DNA of 64,000 bases from Parus major (Eukaryota; Chordata; Aves; Passeriformes; Paridae): the NCBI RefSeq assembly GCF_001522545.3, contig NC_031776.1, positions 27,787,634 to 27,851,633 on the forward strand. The letters run 5' to 3'. Position 1 is the first letter of the stretch, and each line of letters begins with the position of its first letter. Positions 52,601 through 64,000 of the stretch are shown here, piece by piece. The notes beneath the pieces are model-generated. The model was given only the letters and a program-made list of their open reading frames with translations. It ran no database searches and had not been told where the DNA came from. The position numbers and the translations under genes were made by a program.

Positions 52601-55338
52601 AGCTCAAAAAAAAAGAAATAAGTACCACTCATTTATTAGTCATGGTCATTCCTCATTGTCCAACCCAGGGAAAAAAGAGGTATCAGCTTTTTAATTGTGC
52701 AGTTGTAAAGGGAACTGAAATTCTTGTGTAGAAGCAAAACAGACCCGTGGACCTTGGAGTATTTCTGGGATGGAGCACTCAACCTTTCCATTTCATCTTT
52801 CAACCATTTCCATCTTTCATTTCCAGATGCACTGGAATCCAATGTTTGCCCTTATGTCTGTGGATTTTGGCCAAAATCCTGTATGTCTTGAGGAACAGTT
52901 ATACCATTTTTGCTTAGAAGACATAAAGTGCAAAGCAAATCTCATGCTGAACTCTGCACTGAAAATGGGCAGAAGCTAAGATAATTGTGGAAGAATCTGC
53001 TATTTTGAAGTGTTAATTTTTAAGTGAGGAAAAATCTGAAAGATTTAGAATTTTCCCACGAACATACTTCTAAAATTTTATGTCAGTCAAAATATTTTGA
53101 TAAAATTCAAAGTTTTTGTCCTCTTTTTCTTTTGAGTAGACTGATCAAAAGAAAGGAACAAAATTAAAAAAAATCTGAAAAGGTAAACCGGGATATTTTG
53201 CTGTTATAAAAGCCTTTTTCAGTTTTAAATTCAGTAATACTTTCATGAGAACCAGTACTTATCATGAAATATATTACTTTGAATTGATGTGAAACATCTC
53301 ATCTCTCCCTAGTTCCTTATTTTAATTACAGCTCTGTGAATGGTTGTGCACTGCTCTCCTGCACTGGGTATGGAGCAGGGTATGGGAACTGGTGAGTGCT
53401 TACAGCAAGAGATGTCAGTACAATGTAGAAAAAGTGATTTTACTGTCTCTGAAGAGGTTTTTTTTCCTCTCATCATCTATAAGCTCAGTCAAGCCCTGGA
53501 TCAAATGTGCAAGTCCCAGAGTGGTTATACCTGCCTACATCAGGAAGGAATTTGGCATGGTGTCTGCCTGTAGACATTATTGGATTTTACCAGTGCTGCT
53601 GTTGACTGTCTAGACCTACATTAATCACTCTTTGCATGAGCTGAACATGTTTGCAGGCTTCTTTATGCTGTTAAAGGTCTTCCCCTTATGGGTTTCTCTG
53701 CCTCCCACAATGTATTTCAAGGAAATGTATGTATTTGCAATCTGGAGGCTTTCCACTTTGAGGTGACTGTGTTTTATGGCACTGAGTGGAATTGTTCACC
53801 CTGCTCCATTCACTCACTTGTTAAGCCACTGATGTTGTGAACTGATAAATTAGGATGCTGTGTCTAAGAGCCCAAGCACTCGTTGCCCAGATGAAGCATC
53901 CCTTTCTTCATGTGAAAATCTGGTAGTGCTGACCATAGTCTAAACTTCATAGTGATGGCATGTGAAATGACCTTCATGATCTCCTTGCTTGAACTGTGAA
54001 AAAAACTCATAGAACAGGCAGAAAGATCAATTTATTTTCTGCATTGTAGTAGTTTGGCTGTGCTAAGCACAGCCATATATATTTATTTCTCCTCTAGAAT
54101 CCAATGGATTCGAATCTTCAAACTTACTTCCAACAGCCTCTGCTCATCCAAACCTTTTCAAGAGTGGTGTGTTTATATTTCAACACAACCCTAATATTTA
54201 TTTTTTCCAGCAAATGTCAAGAACATATAATTTTCATTTGGTAAAGCATTTTTGTTTTGTTTCTGCTAAATCATCTCAAATACAAGACTTTAAATGCTCA
54301 AGAGAGAGTTGAATGGTACTTACTGTTCAAATATTTCTTTGTTGTAGTAACAAATCTTTAAATGTAGCCCTGCTTCAACAAAAACAAAGCCCTGATTAAT
54401 TTCATATTTATCTCAGCAGCTGTTTCAAGGAAGACCTGCCAGATATTGATCCAAATATAGTAGATGTGCAGCAACAAAAGGGGAAGAGGGTAAATGGATT
54501 TAGAAGAAGGCATCATTTACCAGCAGAAACTTAACCGGAATGTGAAAAATTATAGCATTTGTCCTCCAGATTTGGCTTTAACATCTGTGATCATGCATTT
54601 TTTGGACACAGCTGTGTTTTAAATCTTTGCTATTTGAATGAAGACAGGAAGCTTCTCAAATAGTGTTTATTTGCTCAATTAAATAGGAGGCCAAATGCCT
54701 GCAGAGCTTTGGGTCCCAATTCTGGTCTGGGCTGTAACAATACAGATCAGGATTTTTACCTGGGTAGAAGAGAGCTCAACACAACCCTGCTGATCCCTGG
54801 CCGAGATACAAATGGGACCTGCACTCTCAGAATGACTCCTAGGAGATCATGGGATCATGGTTACATATTGGAAAAAGGTTTTCTTACACCTACCTGATGT
54901 CTGTTGTCTGGGTGTCTGTTGTTCCTCGCTTTTACATCATTTACAACAGAATTGCTTTGAGTTCAGAGCCATTTTTCTTAGATGTAAAAATCAAACACCA
55001 AAATTAGTTGCTTGCTTGAGAGTAGCAGAAGAACCCATCTGGCAGCAGTTAGCTTCTGCTGCAGTAGATGGGTTTTTTCTGCCTTTCTGTTCCCTTCCTG
55101 TTGACTTGGGGCCAGAGACAGGAGTTGAATGTGGATGTTGTGCAGCCCACACATCTGCATTCTTGTGCCATTCACAAACACACCTCATGTTCCCTAAGAG
55201 CAGTGGCTGGAAACCAGAGATAGGAGGTTTGTCTTTGCCTGGACCTCATTGGCTCCAAGTCTTTTTACAGCACGTCACTGAATTTTCTCTAGATCACTGC
55301 TTTATGTCCAGCTCCAGCCACTGTGAAACTGGCTTTGA

Positions 55339-55364
55339 TTTCTTTCTTTCTTTCTTTCTCTCTT
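55339..55364. repeat. (TTCT)n microsatellite
   Basis: Several TTTC units in a row pass into CTCTCTT. It makes an open frame here read Phe-Leu-Ser repeats, which is not a gene signal. Confidence 0.9.
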
Positions 55365-56574
55365 GTTTTAAAAAAGAAAAGTGAGAATAAGTGATTCATT
55401 TTCAGTGCTGAAAGAGAATAAACAAATTTAGGTCACAGTAAGAAAGAAAGGATTAATTGGAAGTTGAGTCTGGGTGGCTGTTTCTTCTCTAATTGTAAAA
55501 AAGTATTGTGAAACCAAGTTCAAACATGTAAGAAGGAAAATCTAGGATGAAGACTGTCCATCTACAGTCTTTTAGGTGGCTGAAGTTCTCTAGTGGGTGC
55601 TTGCTGTGAGTTGTTATTCCAGAGTAATGGTACTCTTGGGTTGTGCATCACTAAGTTCCTCTCCTGGTGTCTGATACAGCAGCACAGAAGGGAGATGTGA
55701 GGATTAGGAGTCACGAGTGTCCCAGGATCTTTGAAAAGACAGTCTGTCTCATCCCACTGAGCAGCCACTGTCACTGGGGATGTGGGTGACAGCTCAGGTT
55801 GACAGTGCAGGAACACATTCCTTAGCTGGGATAATAAGCAAGGTACAATTTGCTGAGAGGTATTAAATAGAACAACATATTTTAATAAATAATGCTGGTT
55901 CAGCATGCTTGGCAAACAGGTCTAATAAAAAGTACTTTACCTGGTCTTTTAAATATACTGGAAAGTAAATTATGAATACAGGTACTGACTGTTTTTATTG
56001 AGAAGGTGAACTTCAAGCTCAACATTGTGATTTGAAACCAAAGTATGAAAGTCTGTAAGTAATACTGATTATAAACCTCTCTGTTTAGTTTTGTTTCCAA
56101 GCTGAGTAAATAAACTACACACAAAAATGAATAAAAAAATACAATTAATCAAAAATATTAGCATGTAAATCACTGAGGTGATCCTTGGTGATTTTGTTAT
56201 AGAAACTGGGCAGCAGAGTTAGTGAGGTCTCATATGAAATGAGGCCTTTGGGATAACAGTTTGTGCTTGGAAGCTTTTACATACCTGTTTTTCTCCTCTC
56301 CCTCCCCTTTTTCCACCCTCAGCTGTGAAGCAATTGGCTGACTACAGCCACATTTATCAAAGGAACGGTGATCTCAAAAATAATTAATTTCCTGCAGATT
56401 TTGCTCCTATGTGTTGATGCCTGAAGAGCTACTTATTATTCTGACAGTGTCTCCTGACAAGGTTATGCTGACCTGCCTTAAAAGAGATCTTGCTCTCTCC
56501 GTTAACAAATCATATTTCGAATGAGATGCTGGACATGTCAGATCTGGGCTTTTAGTGGTCCAACAGGAATGCTA

Positions 56575-56640
56575 AATGTGCTGTTTCATCATTAACTCAT
56601 GACTGCAAAATGGGAATGGAGATATTATGTTATTTCAGCT
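56575..56640 (+). mobile_element. Possible MIR core remnant
   Basis: GTGCTGTTTCATCATTAACT followed by GACTGCAAAATGGGAATGGA and GATATTATG loosely follows the MIR core (CAGTTTCCTCATCTGTAAAATGG, GGATAATAATA). The similarity is weak. Confidence 0.3.
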
Positions 56641-57485
56641 AATCAAGTGCTGAAGCTTCCAAATGCCAGAAGCTTTGGCCAAACCATAAGGGTGAAAAAT
56701 ACACATAATCAATAGGTATCTGAGAGATTAATCAGAAAGCATGAAGTCCTTAAATTAATGTGGTACCCAGCAAGCCAGCTCTTGCCAAAGAAAATACAAT
56801 TTAGAGTGTGCCTGAATTAAAGAGGAAATTTGAGAAAATAACCTTATGAAAGTAGCCTAGAAACCAAAATAGAGGTTTTTGGGTTTTTTTTACAAAATTA
56901 TCACATCTGCTTCTGAGTTTCAATTTTATGCCTTTTTTTTTTAAATCCGGATCATAAGTATTATTTTTGCAAATATTCTAGGGTATTTTTATTAAACTTA
57001 GAAGCTGGTCTTTGTCTTTGCTTAAAAGTAGTGGAGCAACTGAAATGACTTATCAACTATCAAATCATTTCTGCTCACCGTTGCAAATCTAGTCCAGATG
57101 AGCACAGCCAAAAGGCTGATGGATTGTCCAAATACCTTGATTTGAGTGTTTTTTCCAGTTTCTGGTCAAATATCAATACCGGAAAAAATTAAGCACCACA
57201 ATCAACATTAATTGCCGTACTAAAGTGGTTACCTGTGCATAATAGATATGAGTATTGATGTGTCATCCTGGGAGCCAGGAATAAGGCATGTCTCGCTTGG
57301 AGAATGTGGAGGAAGCTCAGTTGCTACTGATGCTTTTCCCGATCAATTGCTAAACTGGGAAGGGTTCGAGTTGTTGCTTTTAAGCAATAAAGTTAATAAG
57401 CAGGGCTAGAGTGTTCAAAAGGAACCTCGCATCATTTCCTCAATCCATGCTGAGGGAACTGAAGAAAAACGACTGTCAGAGATGA

Positions 57486-57505
57486 CAGATTGTCCCAGAT
57501 TGTCT
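57486..57505. repeat. 10-bp tandem duplication
   Basis: CAGATTGTCC is followed directly by CAGATTGTCT, one mismatch. Confidence 0.8.
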
Positions 57506-57593
57506 CACCAGAGTTTATCAGAGCTTCATTATGTCTAGGCTAATTTTTTTAGGATGCTGTCAATAGCTGGAAATATTTGGATATTGCAACTTA

Positions 57594-57612
57594 ATATATA
57601 TATATATATATA
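57594..57612. repeat. (AT)n microsatellite
   Basis: About nine AT units. It lies right after a stretch noted as a possible conserved element and would mark its edge. Confidence 0.9.
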
Positions 57613-60150
57613 ATTTATTTTTAAAAAATAAATAGCCTGTGAGGTGTCCCCACAATTATGTTAGCCTTTTGAGCTTTCACATCAGTATTCAATTTTTGTT
57701 TTGCAGATCATGATTACTCATTATTTTTAATTCTCTGGATTTTCATTTATAGTTTCCTGAAAAGTAATTTATTGGAATTTATTCCAGACAGCTGAAGACT
57801 GTAGTATGAATATAGGTAGCTGGAGACCTCCAGCAAGGCAGACTCCTTAAACAAACACAGCATAGCAGATGGTCAGTGCCCTGAAAAGGTTATACTCTAA
57901 ATAGTTTTCTTATCTCACATGTCCTTCTTTGAGATATTAGTACCTGGTTAGTATCTGGCTACCTGTTTGAGCAGGGTAAGTGCTCTTGAAGGCACCCTCT
58001 CTGCAACAAGGTCTGCAACTGGGAGTAGAAATAATGAGCAGGCAGCTTTCTGTCTTGCAACCATTTAAACACAGATAAATAATAGCTTTTGACAAGCAGG
58101 TTTAGAAATCAGGTGCTAATTTTTTGAAAAAATTCGGAAGAATGTGGAGGTATCTGTTTCAATGCAGGCTGGACTTCTAGTCATGGTGCTATATAATCAA
58201 GGGTGGTATATGTCAAGGTGTCACTCTGCCTTTGCTCCACAACTAGAGACAGGTTTGATTTTGGATCTGTTTGTGTCTAAGACTTTGGTTCAGGTTCATA
58301 AACAGAAGACTTCAGTCTTCCAGTGCATTCCTGTCCTGCTTGCTGAAACAGGTTTTAGGTTGCTCATCGATAAGTATTAACTTACTTTAACTTTGTTTTA
58401 CATCAAATTAGGTAACTTGGCAGGTTGGCAGTGGTGAGGGGAGCTGGAATGAAGCTAACACTGTCTATGCCTTGCTGTGGTTGCAATGGATAGTGGTGGT
58501 GTATTTATTTATTTATATCAGAAAAGACAGATTGCACTTACCTGTTACTTGTCCTCTGTTGGGGCTCTCCACATGTCCCTTTGGCTCCTGCATCTCTTTT
58601 TCAAGTGTTTGAAGAAATACTTGGAAAAGTCTGTTCAGGATAACAGGGATCAGTGATTTGGCAGAAGTTCCTGAAGATCCTCTAAAGCTTTGCAAGAAAA
58701 ATGACACAAAATACAAACTCCTTTCTATTCATTGCTTTCTGATTTGCTTCCTTGTCTCAACTCGTTCCAAAAGGCAAGAGGTTGTAGCACCACCAACAAA
58801 GCTTCTTTTACAGCCTTTTTTTGGCATTAGTTACGAAAGGATTAGATGTCTGACCTTTCAGCAGTAGGTAAAAGGAGAATAAAAATATCTATGTTCCTGA
58901 CTGTTTGGAATTGCCTTGTCTCCCTAGTTTTTCTTTGCACTGACTGTTGTAGCAGTGTGCTCTGGATGTGCCAATAATGTTAAGGCAGAGGACCAAGCTT
59001 GTTGTCTCCAAGTGCTCCTGTCTGGCGCTGTGTTGAGACTGTTCAAGTTAGCACACTCTCAACATATATTTGCCCAGTGTGCCTCCTCTGAAAAATATTC
59101 CTGTCCTTGTTCCAGCCCAGAAACCTAGTTATATGCTTTATAGAGTTGTTTTCTGTGGAATATATAGGAAGTGGATCTTATTAGCAGAAAGAGTGTTTTA
59201 AGAAGTTAAAGAGGGAGAGTGCAGTGAAAATCCTCCTGTGTGTTTGTGCACTGGGAATATTTCTGTGGAGGCTAAACAGTCTTACAGTTTCTACATTATA
59301 CCCATATCTCTTTTTCTGAGTATAAATATGACTATGTCCCTTGAAAAGCTGTGCTGAAAGCTGCACAGACTTGACTTGAATTGACCCATCCTTTTATTTT
59401 TTCTCCTCTCTTCTCATGAGGAAAAAGAAAATTTGTGTTTGCAAGGGAATGCTGTGGTGTTGCTGGGCCCCATGCATTGCCAGTGACCAGGACAGATAAC
59501 TGCCTTGGACTTCTGAGAAGGGAGGAGCACAGGCTGGGAGAAAAGTCTGGCTGCAGATTGAAGAAGGTCCTGCAGCATTTGGAAGATCAGTCGGGAGGGA
59601 AAAGGGCCCCAATGATAACAGTGCACATGCTGAGTCACATGTGCACTCCTGTCAGGGAGCAATTGCAAGGCATTTTTCTGGACGTGACACTTTTCTGGAA
59701 GTATTTAAAGGGGCCTCTAAAAATGAAGGCACCCAAATTTAAAAGTGGCCAGTAATGCTAAGGGAAAGAACCCTGCTTGTTGACTTTGGCTGGGTTCAAT
59801 ATGTTGAAACTGGAATCCATTGTATGTACACATAAAGAACTTTTATACAGATGTATTTGATTCTGTTTCCAATTGGTGTGAAAGTATGTATGTTTTTAGT
59901 GAAAATTTGAATTATACATGTTTGGAAAATTAGAGATTAAACTGTAATCTAGACACTTGAATTTCATGTAAATTACATTATAGTAAATTTAATATGACCT
60001 TTCTTATAGCCTTTATACTGTACTATCTCTCATCTTTTATGTTAATCATTCCTTGCTTTGCTCTGAAGCACCAAGCACCAGCAACAAAAGCCAAGTCTCA
60101 CTGTGGCTGCCCACAATATTAATTATCATGATGTGCTTTTATTCCTGCAG

Positions 60151-60343
60151 CGAAGATGTTTGCAAACGAGGATTCACTGTTATTATCGATATGCGGGGAT
60201 CTAAATGGGATTTGATCAAGCCTCTCCTAAAAACCCTTCAAGAAGCCTTTCCTGCTGAGATTCATGTGGCCCTGATTATAAAACCTGATAATTTCTGGCA
60301 GAAGCAGAAAACAAACTTCGGCAGTTCCAAGTTCATCTTTGAG
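60151..60343 (+). CDS. KALRN: KALRN coding exon: SEC14 domain core
   Basis: This 193-base exon gives one base to the split Ser codon and then 64 codons. They run from EDVCKRGFTVIIDMRGSKWD through LIKPLLKTLQEAFPAEIHVA to NFGSSKFIFE, ending exactly at a codon boundary (phase 0). The acceptor is TTTTATTCCTGCAG and the donor GAG|GTGAGA. It carries the hydrophobic core strand FTVIIDMRG and the strand IHVALIIKPDNFW, which are signatures of the kalirin/TRIO SEC14 domain. Every residue matches kalirin as I recall it, including the paralogue-specific FPAEIHVAL and KFIFE. The intron before it is 24.1 kb. The next exon, expected to begin with the residues that finish the SEC14 domain, was not found in the remaining 3.7 kb. 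The frame is also open upstream to an ATG at 60053 and downstream to a stop at 60383-60385; both extensions look intronic. Confidence 0.98.
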
Positions 60344-60565
60344 GTGAGAGCAATGTTGAAATTAATTGTAAAGCATTATCTCTGATAAGAACTTTTCTTC
60401 AGGTAAAAAACCACCTGTGACTGAAAGCAAAAAAATATATCTGAGGGCAGGTGGCAGGAGTGGGCTGATGTTTTGGGTTGTTTTCTAAGCACACTGGTGA
60501 AATGAATTGCATGTTTTATCCCAGAGGTTCACATAGTTCATTTTGCTGAGGGTTAATTTGCTGTA

Positions 60566-60628
60566 GTTGTTGGTTTTTTTTGTTTGATTGTTTGGTTGGG
60601 GTTTTTTTGTGGTATTTATTTTTGGTCA
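60566..60628. repeat. T/G-rich low-complexity tract
   Basis: T runs with GG, GGGG and GTGG interruptions, about 220 bases after the donor of the last visible exon. Simple sequence. Confidence 0.85.
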
Positions 60629-61805
60629 TGTTGCATTAAGTCTTTCCTTTGTTTGTCATAGGGAAAAAAACCAAAAAACACAACACCAAGTCAGTCAAAA
60701 TGCTAAAGATACAATTTTAGTTTACCCAACTTCCACTAGTGGCTTTTTTTTTAATAAAACACATTTTCTAAATTTTCACCCCTTTCATTTAATTGAGATT
60801 TACAGTTCAGCGATAGCATAAGCAACTGTGAATTATAAGGTGCCTCAGGCATGTCCTTTGAGAAGTAACCAGTACATAACAACTGCATAATTAAAGGCAA
60901 TTTTATTAACTTTGTTGTTGATGAAGACAAACCAGCTGTGTTCTCTACAGCACTTCAGTTTTCTGTGAATTTCAGCTTCTTGCCCAAAAAGAAGCGAAAC
61001 TCAGGTGCATGAAGTGCTCATGCATCAATCATGCCACACCATGACTTAGTCATTGTGTTGTCTTTGAATAATTCACTGAGAAACACTTATATTGTTGTCT
61101 GTTTTACCAACCCATTCATTTCAGAGAGACACAGAGATTTTGCATCTCTGGAATACAAAAGAGAATTTGGTTATAGCTCTTAATGTTTACTACAATGGAA
61201 GACTATTTAAATATCTATTTAAGTTTTATTGAAGTCAGAGTGATATAAATGTGTCCTTATTTTCAAGCTGTTCTTGCAAGGACCCTTGAATCGCTATAGG
61301 GAATTAGATTGGTGTTACTCATTAACACAATTTTACATTATTATCACATTTTAAGTATTTGTAAATTTTCACAAAATCCAGTCAACTCATAAATTTTGCT
61401 TTGATCAAATGTCTTTACACTCTTTGATACCTTTGAGGACAGATGAAGTAACGGAGTTCAATTGCGTATTTTTAGAACATTTGTTTGTTTTTAAAATTAA
61501 TAAATGCCTTCTGGAAGCTTGACATATATTTTTACTATGTGGAGTTGTTGTGATGATAGTAAAGAGTAAACTGTGACCAAATTATGTTTCATAGTTACAG
61601 TTCTGAGTCTGTATTGTTTAAAAAGCTCTGGATTCGTTTGCTGAAGATGCTGGAAGCCATTATTTCCATTTTGTGTGTGTAATCAGTGCCTTTGAGCCTT
61701 AGTCTGTCTGCAGGGCTCTTCACAGGGGTGTCCAATGGGTTACACATTTTTGGGCCAGAGGAGTGAAGCCAGTGCTTTCACTGTATATTGGACCACTGCA
61801 GACAG

Positions 61806-61850
61806 AATCATAGAATGCTTTGAGTCCTTCAATTCCATGATTCAAGCAGA
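61806..61850 (-). mobile_element. Possible antisense CR1 3' stub
   Basis: AATCATAGAATGCTTTGAGT resembles the reverse complement of the CR1 3' terminus (octamer repeats followed by the 'Trp-like' TTTGGGTTGG motif). Similarity fades within about 45 bases. It could be a tiny, old CR1 remnant or chance. Confidence 0.35.
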
Positions 61851-64000
61851 TTTCCTAAGCTGTGGTCTACCCTGCAATATGCACAAGACAAGCCAAGGAA
61901 CTTCTATTGAAGTGATTCTTTGGGATGCTGCTGTTTATCAATAAGCTCAGCCTCTTGGGCAGCTCATGCTTTCTCCTAAGAGCTGTGAATATCAAACAAG
62001 GTCAGTGTGGTTCCCATTATTTCATTTATGTGGGGCAGTTCACAGGCACAGTCCCTGAACTGACCTGCCATGGCAATTTCCCACACCTCGGATCAAACAC
62101 CAGGGCCTTGGCGGGAGCACACTGCAGTGCAAGGCAGTGGAAGTCTCTGCTGATTTACCCTGTCCACAGTACCCAGTGTGGTACTTTTTAAGTACACACC
62201 TTTTTTTAAGGCCAGATTTCTCTTTTGAGCTTAATGGAAGCATTATGTATGTGCCAGGGCATTGTAGGACCCTTAGTGGACACTGATGAGCTGGATTTTG
62301 GGGGGTGAGATTCTGGCACAGTGTTTCTGTGTCACAGTCCAGAGTGAAGCATGTACACAGATCTTCACCCAGAAAGAGAAGGAAAAGAGTTTGGTTGATG
62401 TATGTGGATTCCAACGTTTCCTGCCACTTTGAGGAATGGACCAGGCACCTTATTTAGCATTAATTCAGAGGTGCCTTCAAGACTATTTTCTTTCTCCTGC
62501 TGAAAGAGGCTAAATAGTGGACAGCACTTTTTAAATTGATTTCAAAAAGAAGGATGAGCAATGCTGAGGAAACAGTAAGCACCTACCTGCCTCACTAAAC
62601 TTGCTTTCATTAGAGTTTCAAGAGCTACTTAAAAAATCAAACTTGAATGAAGAAAATTTCTGCTGAATTTGCAAAATGAAAAGCCTTTTTCCTGTCTCAT
62701 CATGTCAAATTCTGTGTAAGATTAGAGCAATGTTTCCATTAGCCTGACAGACTGCAGGGGTTTGCCCAAGAGTTAGCCATGAAAAGAAGTATTTCCCTGG
62801 CAGGCAGTTAAACTCTAAATTGAATTATCTTCAATGTCTCAGCGTCCAGGTGAAGAGGCTTAAAAATGTGAAAATACTCTGAAGCTACATACTTACCTTC
62901 CCACTGTTTGTTTGCTCCTCCCACTGTCCTCTCTTTTCCTCAAAGCAAGGAATATTGCAAGAATGTTTTAAAATAATCTTTCTTCTGAGCTTAAATTCAG
63001 TACAATTTCAATTTTAATACATTGCAGAATGCCTGATATTTTTGATGGATACAAATTGGATGAAAAAGCCTATTATTAACCTTTAACCAATGCCTAGCCT
63101 ACTGTTTTGGACATACTTTAGGATAATGGTCAGGACTTTAGGTTCTTTTCCTTGTAAATGTTTTCTACAAGAGTGCTGTGATTATTGGGTGTTTCCATTT
63201 CTGCCGAGCACAAGCTGTGACATTCTTTAGAGGCCTGATCATCTTTAGGGGATAGATGTGCAGTCACTGATGAAGAGACAAGCCTTTAAGGGCTGCCAGC
63301 TTGGGTGTTAACATGAGAGCATTGAAAATCTCTAGTTACATATGAAACCCTCTGCTCCTAATTTCAGAAAGAAGTAGTTTGTCTAAAATAAATGGGCAAA
63401 GCAATCACTTGCTGGGTCCTTAAACTGTAATCTGCTTTAGAGACACCCAGTGCTTTTCTCTGTCACCACTTACTGAGTCTGAATGAATTAAAACCATTTC
63501 TCATTGATTGTCTATGATTCGTGAGCAGTACTTTCTATTGGCAATAAATTCTAGTTGTTAATACTTCAATGACATTTCACTTTTACATTGATTTTAGCTT
63601 AATTACATTAGGAATTGCTAATATGAACGGATGGAAAAAAGCCAACTAGAATAATTTGGAATAAGAAACCCAGCATATTCTCTGTTATAGCAGTTTGCAG
63701 TACCTGCTTCAGTTCATATACCTGAAACTTTTGCTCCTGTGTAGCCACTAGCTGGAGTATAACACAAGTAGCAGAGTACCTGTAATGCCATAATGTTTAG
63801 TGAACAACCATGTCCAGATATCCAAAAGCTGCAGTAAGAAGTCTTCAGTGCCCAACTGGGATGATGAAATCTGTGGCAGAAACATCTTCACTACATATTT
63901 TTGATAGGCCAGCTGAAAAAGATGGGCCTTATTCCAGTAAATATCACATCTTTTAATAAGTAAGTAAATAAATAAATGTCATTAGAAGCAAAGTTTTCTG

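Larger units (their letters stand above)
36027..60150 (+). other. KALRN: KALRN intron, complete (24.1 kb)
   Basis: This intron runs from GTAAAG to CTGCAG and splits a Ser codon (phase 2). Contents: a possible MIR remnant at 36985-37070, a truncated CR1 at about 38020-38330, and a GC-rich tract at about 43000-44420. Simple repeats include an 11-bp tandem repeat at 46476-46513, poly-T at 48007-48022, (TTCT)n at 55339-55364 and (AT)n at 57594-57612. Repeat-free AT-rich stretches at 39690-40070, 54400-54650 and 57180-57540 could be conserved non-coding DNA. Open frames inside the intron look like chance and are not annotated as genes. Confidence 0.95.
1..64000 (+). other. KALRN: Internal segment of the kalirin (KALRN) gene
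   Basis: Three collinear coding exons on the + strand encode consecutive parts of one protein with compatible splice phases, so the whole window is interpreted as the interior of one transcription unit. Kalirin is a large Rho-family GEF (SEC14 domain, spectrin repeats, one or two DH-PH modules, plus SH3, Ig/FnIII and kinase domains in long isoforms). It acts at neuronal and secretory membranes and in dendritic spines; that is family knowledge. Only the N-terminal SEC14 part is encoded here. The first exon(s), promoters and all downstream domains are absent. The paralogue TRIO is the main alternative and is disfavoured by residue choices: LVTYLASVPSEDVC rather than TRIO-like LISYLACIPSEEVC, FPAEIHVAL rather than FPCCIHVAL, and KFIFE rather than KFEFE. 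These paralogue sequences are recalled, not searched. Confidence 0.95.
60344..64000 (+). other. KALRN: KALRN intron, 5' part (downstream of last visible exon)
   Basis: The intron opens with GTGAGAGCAATG and continues past the right edge. The next kalirin exon was looked for by its recalled residues after KFIFE and was not found. Contents: a T/G-rich tract at 60566-60628 and a possible antisense CR1 stub near 61806-61850. Otherwise it is AT-rich unique-looking intron with no supported gene. Confidence 0.9.

Noticed and set aside
54857..55384. 175-codon open frame on the + strand
   Set aside because: No recognisable domain; its end is made of the (TTCT)n microsatellite. It is not flanked by convincing splice sites in frame with kalirin.
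57363..57369. GGTTCGA resembling the B box of a tRNA gene
   Set aside because: The following bases do not complete the B box, there is no A box at the right distance, and no cloverleaf can be drawn.
60344..64000. Search for the next kalirin exon
   Set aside because: No stretch encodes the expected continuation of the SEC14 domain; the intron continues past the window.
1..64000. CRISPR arrays, operons, phage or bacterial mobile systems, or a wholly new system
   Set aside because: Spliced exons, CR1/MIR relics and intron texture show vertebrate nuclear DNA. There are no regularly spaced repeats and no cluster of related genes.

Overview
The window is a stretch of vertebrate nuclear DNA, most likely from a bird, lying almost wholly inside the introns of one large gene on the + strand. 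The gene is KALRN (kalirin, a Rho guanine-nucleotide exchange factor). Three consecutive coding exons are visible: 25534-25608, 35912-36026 and 60151-60343. They total 383 coding bases, about 0.6% of the window. Each has a good AG acceptor and GT donor, the exon phases join perfectly, and together they encode the start and most of the N-terminal SEC14 (CRAL-TRIO) domain. Residues that differ between the paralogues KALRN and TRIO match kalirin every time.

The avian assignment rests on three things. CR1 LINE pieces are present, one ending in the typical CR1 3' tail (15618-15725) and one in the 3' part of the element (about 38020-38330). Only sparse, old SINE remnants of MIR type occur (20970-21062; antisense 18886-19035). 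No Alu, B1 or L1-like mammalian repeats were seen. T/G-rich tracts at several places also suit a bird. This is inference; the species cannot be named.

Layout: 1-25533 is the 3' part of the intron before the first visible exon. 25609-35911 is a complete 10.3 kb intron. 36027-60150 is a complete 24.1 kb intron. 60344-64000 is the start of the next intron. The upstream first exon(s) and the rest of the SEC14 domain, the spectrin repeats and the GEF modules lie outside the window. The introns hold CR1 and MIR relics, microsatellites, poly-T tracts, several short tandem duplications of 10-11 bp, a perfect 12-bp hairpin, two canonical G-quadruplex motifs and a few GC-richer tracts. Some AT-rich, repeat-free stretches could be conserved non-coding elements, but this cannot be shown from one sequence.

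Nearly all other open frames are short, overlap on both strands, resemble no family I recognise and look like chance. I found no bacterial, phage, CRISPR or operon-like content and no evidence of a previously undescribed system. The findings below are modest structural observations ranked accordingly.
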